Assembly (NCBI GenBank): GCA_016204125.1
Contig: JACQLI010000031.1
Span: 1-7,221 of the forward strand
Length of the DNA: 7,221 bases
Direction: 5' to 3'
DNA from: Candidatus Omnitrophota bacterium
Lineage (GTDB): Bacteria; Omnitrophota; Omnitrophia; Omnitrophales; JACQLI01
Shown here: piece after piece, positions 5,678-7,221 of the stretch
How positions within the stretch are numbered: the first letter of the stretch is position 1
Layout: each line of letters starts with the position of its first letter
Made by a program: the position numbers and the translations under genes
Notes under the pieces: model-generated
What the model was told of the DNA's origin: nothing
Database searches by the model: none
Seen by the model: the letters and a program-made list of their open reading frames with translations, nothing else

Positions 5678-7221
5678 GTTTGATCCTTTGTCTGAGTCTG
5701 TTTAAGAGCTATTTCAAGATTATGACTCGCTGGCATAAAATCAGGTCTGATGCGAAGCGCCTCCTGATAGTGCTGAATGGCCTCTTTCAATCTCCCGCTT
5801 TTTAAAAAGGCATTTCCCAAGTTGACATATGCTTCAACGTAATCAGGCCTAAACCGTACCGCATCATTATAATGCATGATAGCCTCTTCCAACTTCTCCA
5901 TTTTAAAGAAGGCATTTCCCATATTGTTGTAAACTTCGGCGTAATCGGGTTTGAGGCTTAGGGCCTGTTTGTAGTGTTGTAAGGCTTCTTCTGTCTTTCC
6001 CAGTTCGGCAAGAGCAAACCCAAGATTTCCATGGGCTTCTGCATAATCGGGCTGGATCTGCAATGCCTGATTGTAATACCGAACGGCCTCTTCAAACTTT
6101 TTCTGACTCACCATAAGGGTTCCTAGGTTATTGTAGGCTTCCGCGTTCTGAGGCGTGATCCGCAAAGATTCAGAATAATGATGAATGGCTTCGTCGATCT
6201 TTCCTAAAGCCAAAAGCGCATTGCCCAAATTGAAATGCACATTTGCGTAATCTGGATCGGCCCGTAAAGCTTCGAGGAAATGTTGAATCGCCTCTTCATT
6301 CTTTCCCTGTTGAAGCAAGACATTACCTAGATTATTATGTGCCTTTGCATCTTGAGGCCTGATTCGCAACGCCTTCTCAAAATGTTTAATGGCCTCTTCG
6401 CTTTTTCCTTGTTCCTCCAAAGCAAGACCCATATTGTTGTGGGCATCTGTGTAGTAAGGCTTGATGCGAAGCGCCTCAGTAAGGTGTTGAATAGCCTCGT
6501 CTGTTTTCCCTTGCATGGTGAGGACATTGCCCAAGTTATTATGCATGATGTAATTGTTACGAGTCACATCGACTGCCCGTCTGAATAATTTTTCACTGTT
6601 CTTCCAGTAACTCAACTGAATAGACGTGACTATTCCGAACGCCAACAAAATAGCCGTTGAAGACACAGTGAGAAAGATTTGCCTTCGACGCAGTCTTTCT
6701 GCCAGACCAGTCACTCCCCAAGCGATCATCATAAAGAGTCCAATCGATGGAATATAAGTATATCGATCGGCCATCGTCTGTCCCCCTACTTGCACAATAC
6801 CGATTACGGGTACGAGCGTTCCAAGATACCAAAACCATCCTATTTCAATGGCGGGATGTCGACGACGAAGTTTCAAGACCAAGATTGATAGGATAATCAA
6901 GGCCAGTCCTGCTGCTACGATCCCCTCCCCCTGAAGTTTACCTTCCGTATAGGGATAAAACGGAGCTAGGTTCTGCGGCCAAACCGTCTTAGCGATATAA
7001 CACACGTAGGACAAAATAGAATTTCCAATCCGAACTGAGGGGGGTAATTTTTCGAGCGAGATAACTGTCTGCACGCGCGATGTCACCACACTCGATAAGA
7101 TAGAAAGAATAAAGAAAGGTATCTTCTCTGTAATGAGGTTGATCTTAAGGGGTCGTTTGAGGGGCCAGTAGTCCAGGAGAAGGAGGACAAAGGGTAAGGT
7201 AACAAGCATCGGCTTGGACAT
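5674..7221 (-). CDS. Multispanning membrane protein with C-terminal TPR array, 5' end outside window (TMTC/GT-C-like)
   Basis: The visible C-terminal 515 residues contain about seven hydrophobic segments (roughly 4-18, 33-50, 64-81, 98-117, 127-146, 158-175, 182-201), followed by eight 34-residue TPRs and a partial ninth (222-515). The leading SKPMLVTLPFVLLLLDYWPL and the later MADRYTYIPSIGL are, to my knowledge, internal motifs of bacterial membrane TPR proteins related to the TMTC/PMT glycosyltransferase group (GT-C fold). The Met at the window edge is therefore almost certainly internal, and an N-terminal membrane part with any catalytic acidic residues lies outside. Arginine clusters at 117-121 (LRRRH) and 176-180 (RLRRR) suggest by the positive-inside rule that the final segment runs inside to outside, placing the TPRs in the periplasm. 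The gene ends in an ATGA overlap with hemB. Possible roles are protein glycosylation or envelope assembly; only the domain type is well supported. Confidence 0.85.
   Translation of the reverse strand: MSKPMLVTLPFVLLLLDYWPLKRPLKINLITEKIPFFILSILSSVVTSRVQTVISLEKLPPSVRIGNSILSYVCYIAKTVWPQNLAPFYPYTEGKLQGEGIVAAGLALIILSILVLKLRRRHPAIEIGWFWYLGTLVPVIGIVQVGGQTMADRYTYIPSIGLFMMIAWGVTGLAERLRRRQIFLTVSSTAILLAFGIVTSIQLSYWKNSEKLFRRAVDVTRNNYIMHNNLGNVLTMQGKTDEAIQHLTEALRIKPYYTDAHNNMGLALEEQGKSEEAIKHFEKALRIRPQDAKAHNNLGNVLLQQGKNEEAIQHFLEALRADPDYANVHFNLGNALLALGKIDEAIHHYSESLRITPQNAEAYNNLGTLMVSQKKFEEAVRYYNQALQIQPDYAEAHGNLGFALAELGKTEEALQHYKQALSLKPDYAEVYNNMGNAFFKMEKLEEAIMHYNDAVRFRPDYVEAYVNLGNAFLKSGRLKEAIQHYQEALRIRPDFMPASHNLEIALKQTQTKDQT
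5684..5689 (-). promoter_or_regulatory. Ribosome binding site of hemB
   Basis: The minus strand reads AAAGGA followed by six bases and then the hemB ATG. This is the clearest Shine-Dalgarno in the window. It lies within the last codons of the upstream TPR gene and supports the ATG at 5677 as the hemB start. Confidence 0.7.
5743..6558 (-). repeat. Tandem array of eight 34-codon (102-bp) TPR units
   Basis: Eight uninterrupted 34-residue units, each of the form D-Y-A-E-A-[HY]-x-N-[LM]-G-[NFTL]-A-L-x-x-x-G-K-x-[ED]-E-A-[IV]-x-[HY]-[YFL]-x-x-[AS]-[LV]-x-[IFAL]-x-P, are encoded with no spacing variation. A ninth partial unit follows to the stop codon. The units are similar but not identical in DNA, so this is an old protein-level repeat rather than a recent tandem duplication. 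Position 8 of the unit is Asn in every copy, including the partial one. Confidence 0.9.

Noticed and set aside
5743..6558. Array of about 102-bp repeats considered as a DNA-level satellite or CRISPR-like repeat
   Set aside because: The units are in frame, diverged in DNA but conserved as 34-residue TPRs, and there are no identical direct repeats with unique spacers.

Overview
This 7.2 kb window is fully coding on the minus strand. It holds six consecutive genes with almost no space between them, so it is probably part of one operon read from right to left. In transcription order these are: (1) the 3' part of a large membrane gene ending in an array of tetratricopeptide repeats (TPRs), which runs off the right edge; (2) hemB, porphobilinogen synthase; (3) a c-di-GMP signalling protein with receiver-like, GGDEF and HD-GYP modules; (4) a small 111-residue protein that looks like an FxLYD-type beta-sandwich; (5) acs, acetyl-CoA synthetase; (6) the 5' half of hemL, glutamate-1-semialdehyde aminomutase, which runs off the left edge. 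Junctions are an ATGA 4-nt overlap, 24 nt, 15 nt, an overlap of 14-17 nt, and 12 nt. There is no room for a conventional promoter or terminator between genes. I see no RNA genes, mobile elements or CRISPR arrays.

The organism is a bacterium that makes 5-aminolevulinate from glutamate by the C5 route (hemL), assimilates acetate through AMP-forming Acs, and uses c-di-GMP. The GGDEF/HD-GYP architecture and the large GT-C-like membrane TPR protein fit a Gram-negative-type lineage, such as the former Deltaproteobacteria, Nitrospirota or a related candidate phylum. This placement is low-confidence inference; base composition by eye is near 45-50% G+C. Several genes (hemL, the 111-aa gene, the c-di-GMP gene) lack strong Shine-Dalgarno sequences, whereas hemB has a clear one.

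HemL and HemB catalyse successive steps of tetrapyrrole synthesis (glutamate semialdehyde to ALA, ALA to porphobilinogen). Between them lie a c-di-GMP enzyme, a small unknown and an acetate-activating enzyme. The most notable points are: the receiver-like domain of the c-di-GMP protein has lost its phospho-acceptor aspartate while both catalytic modules look intact; the TPR array carries a complete asparagine ladder of the kind known from O-GlcNAc transferase; and the FxLYD-like protein has no export signal. I found no clear evidence of a wholly new system. These are hypotheses about known families in an unusual arrangement.
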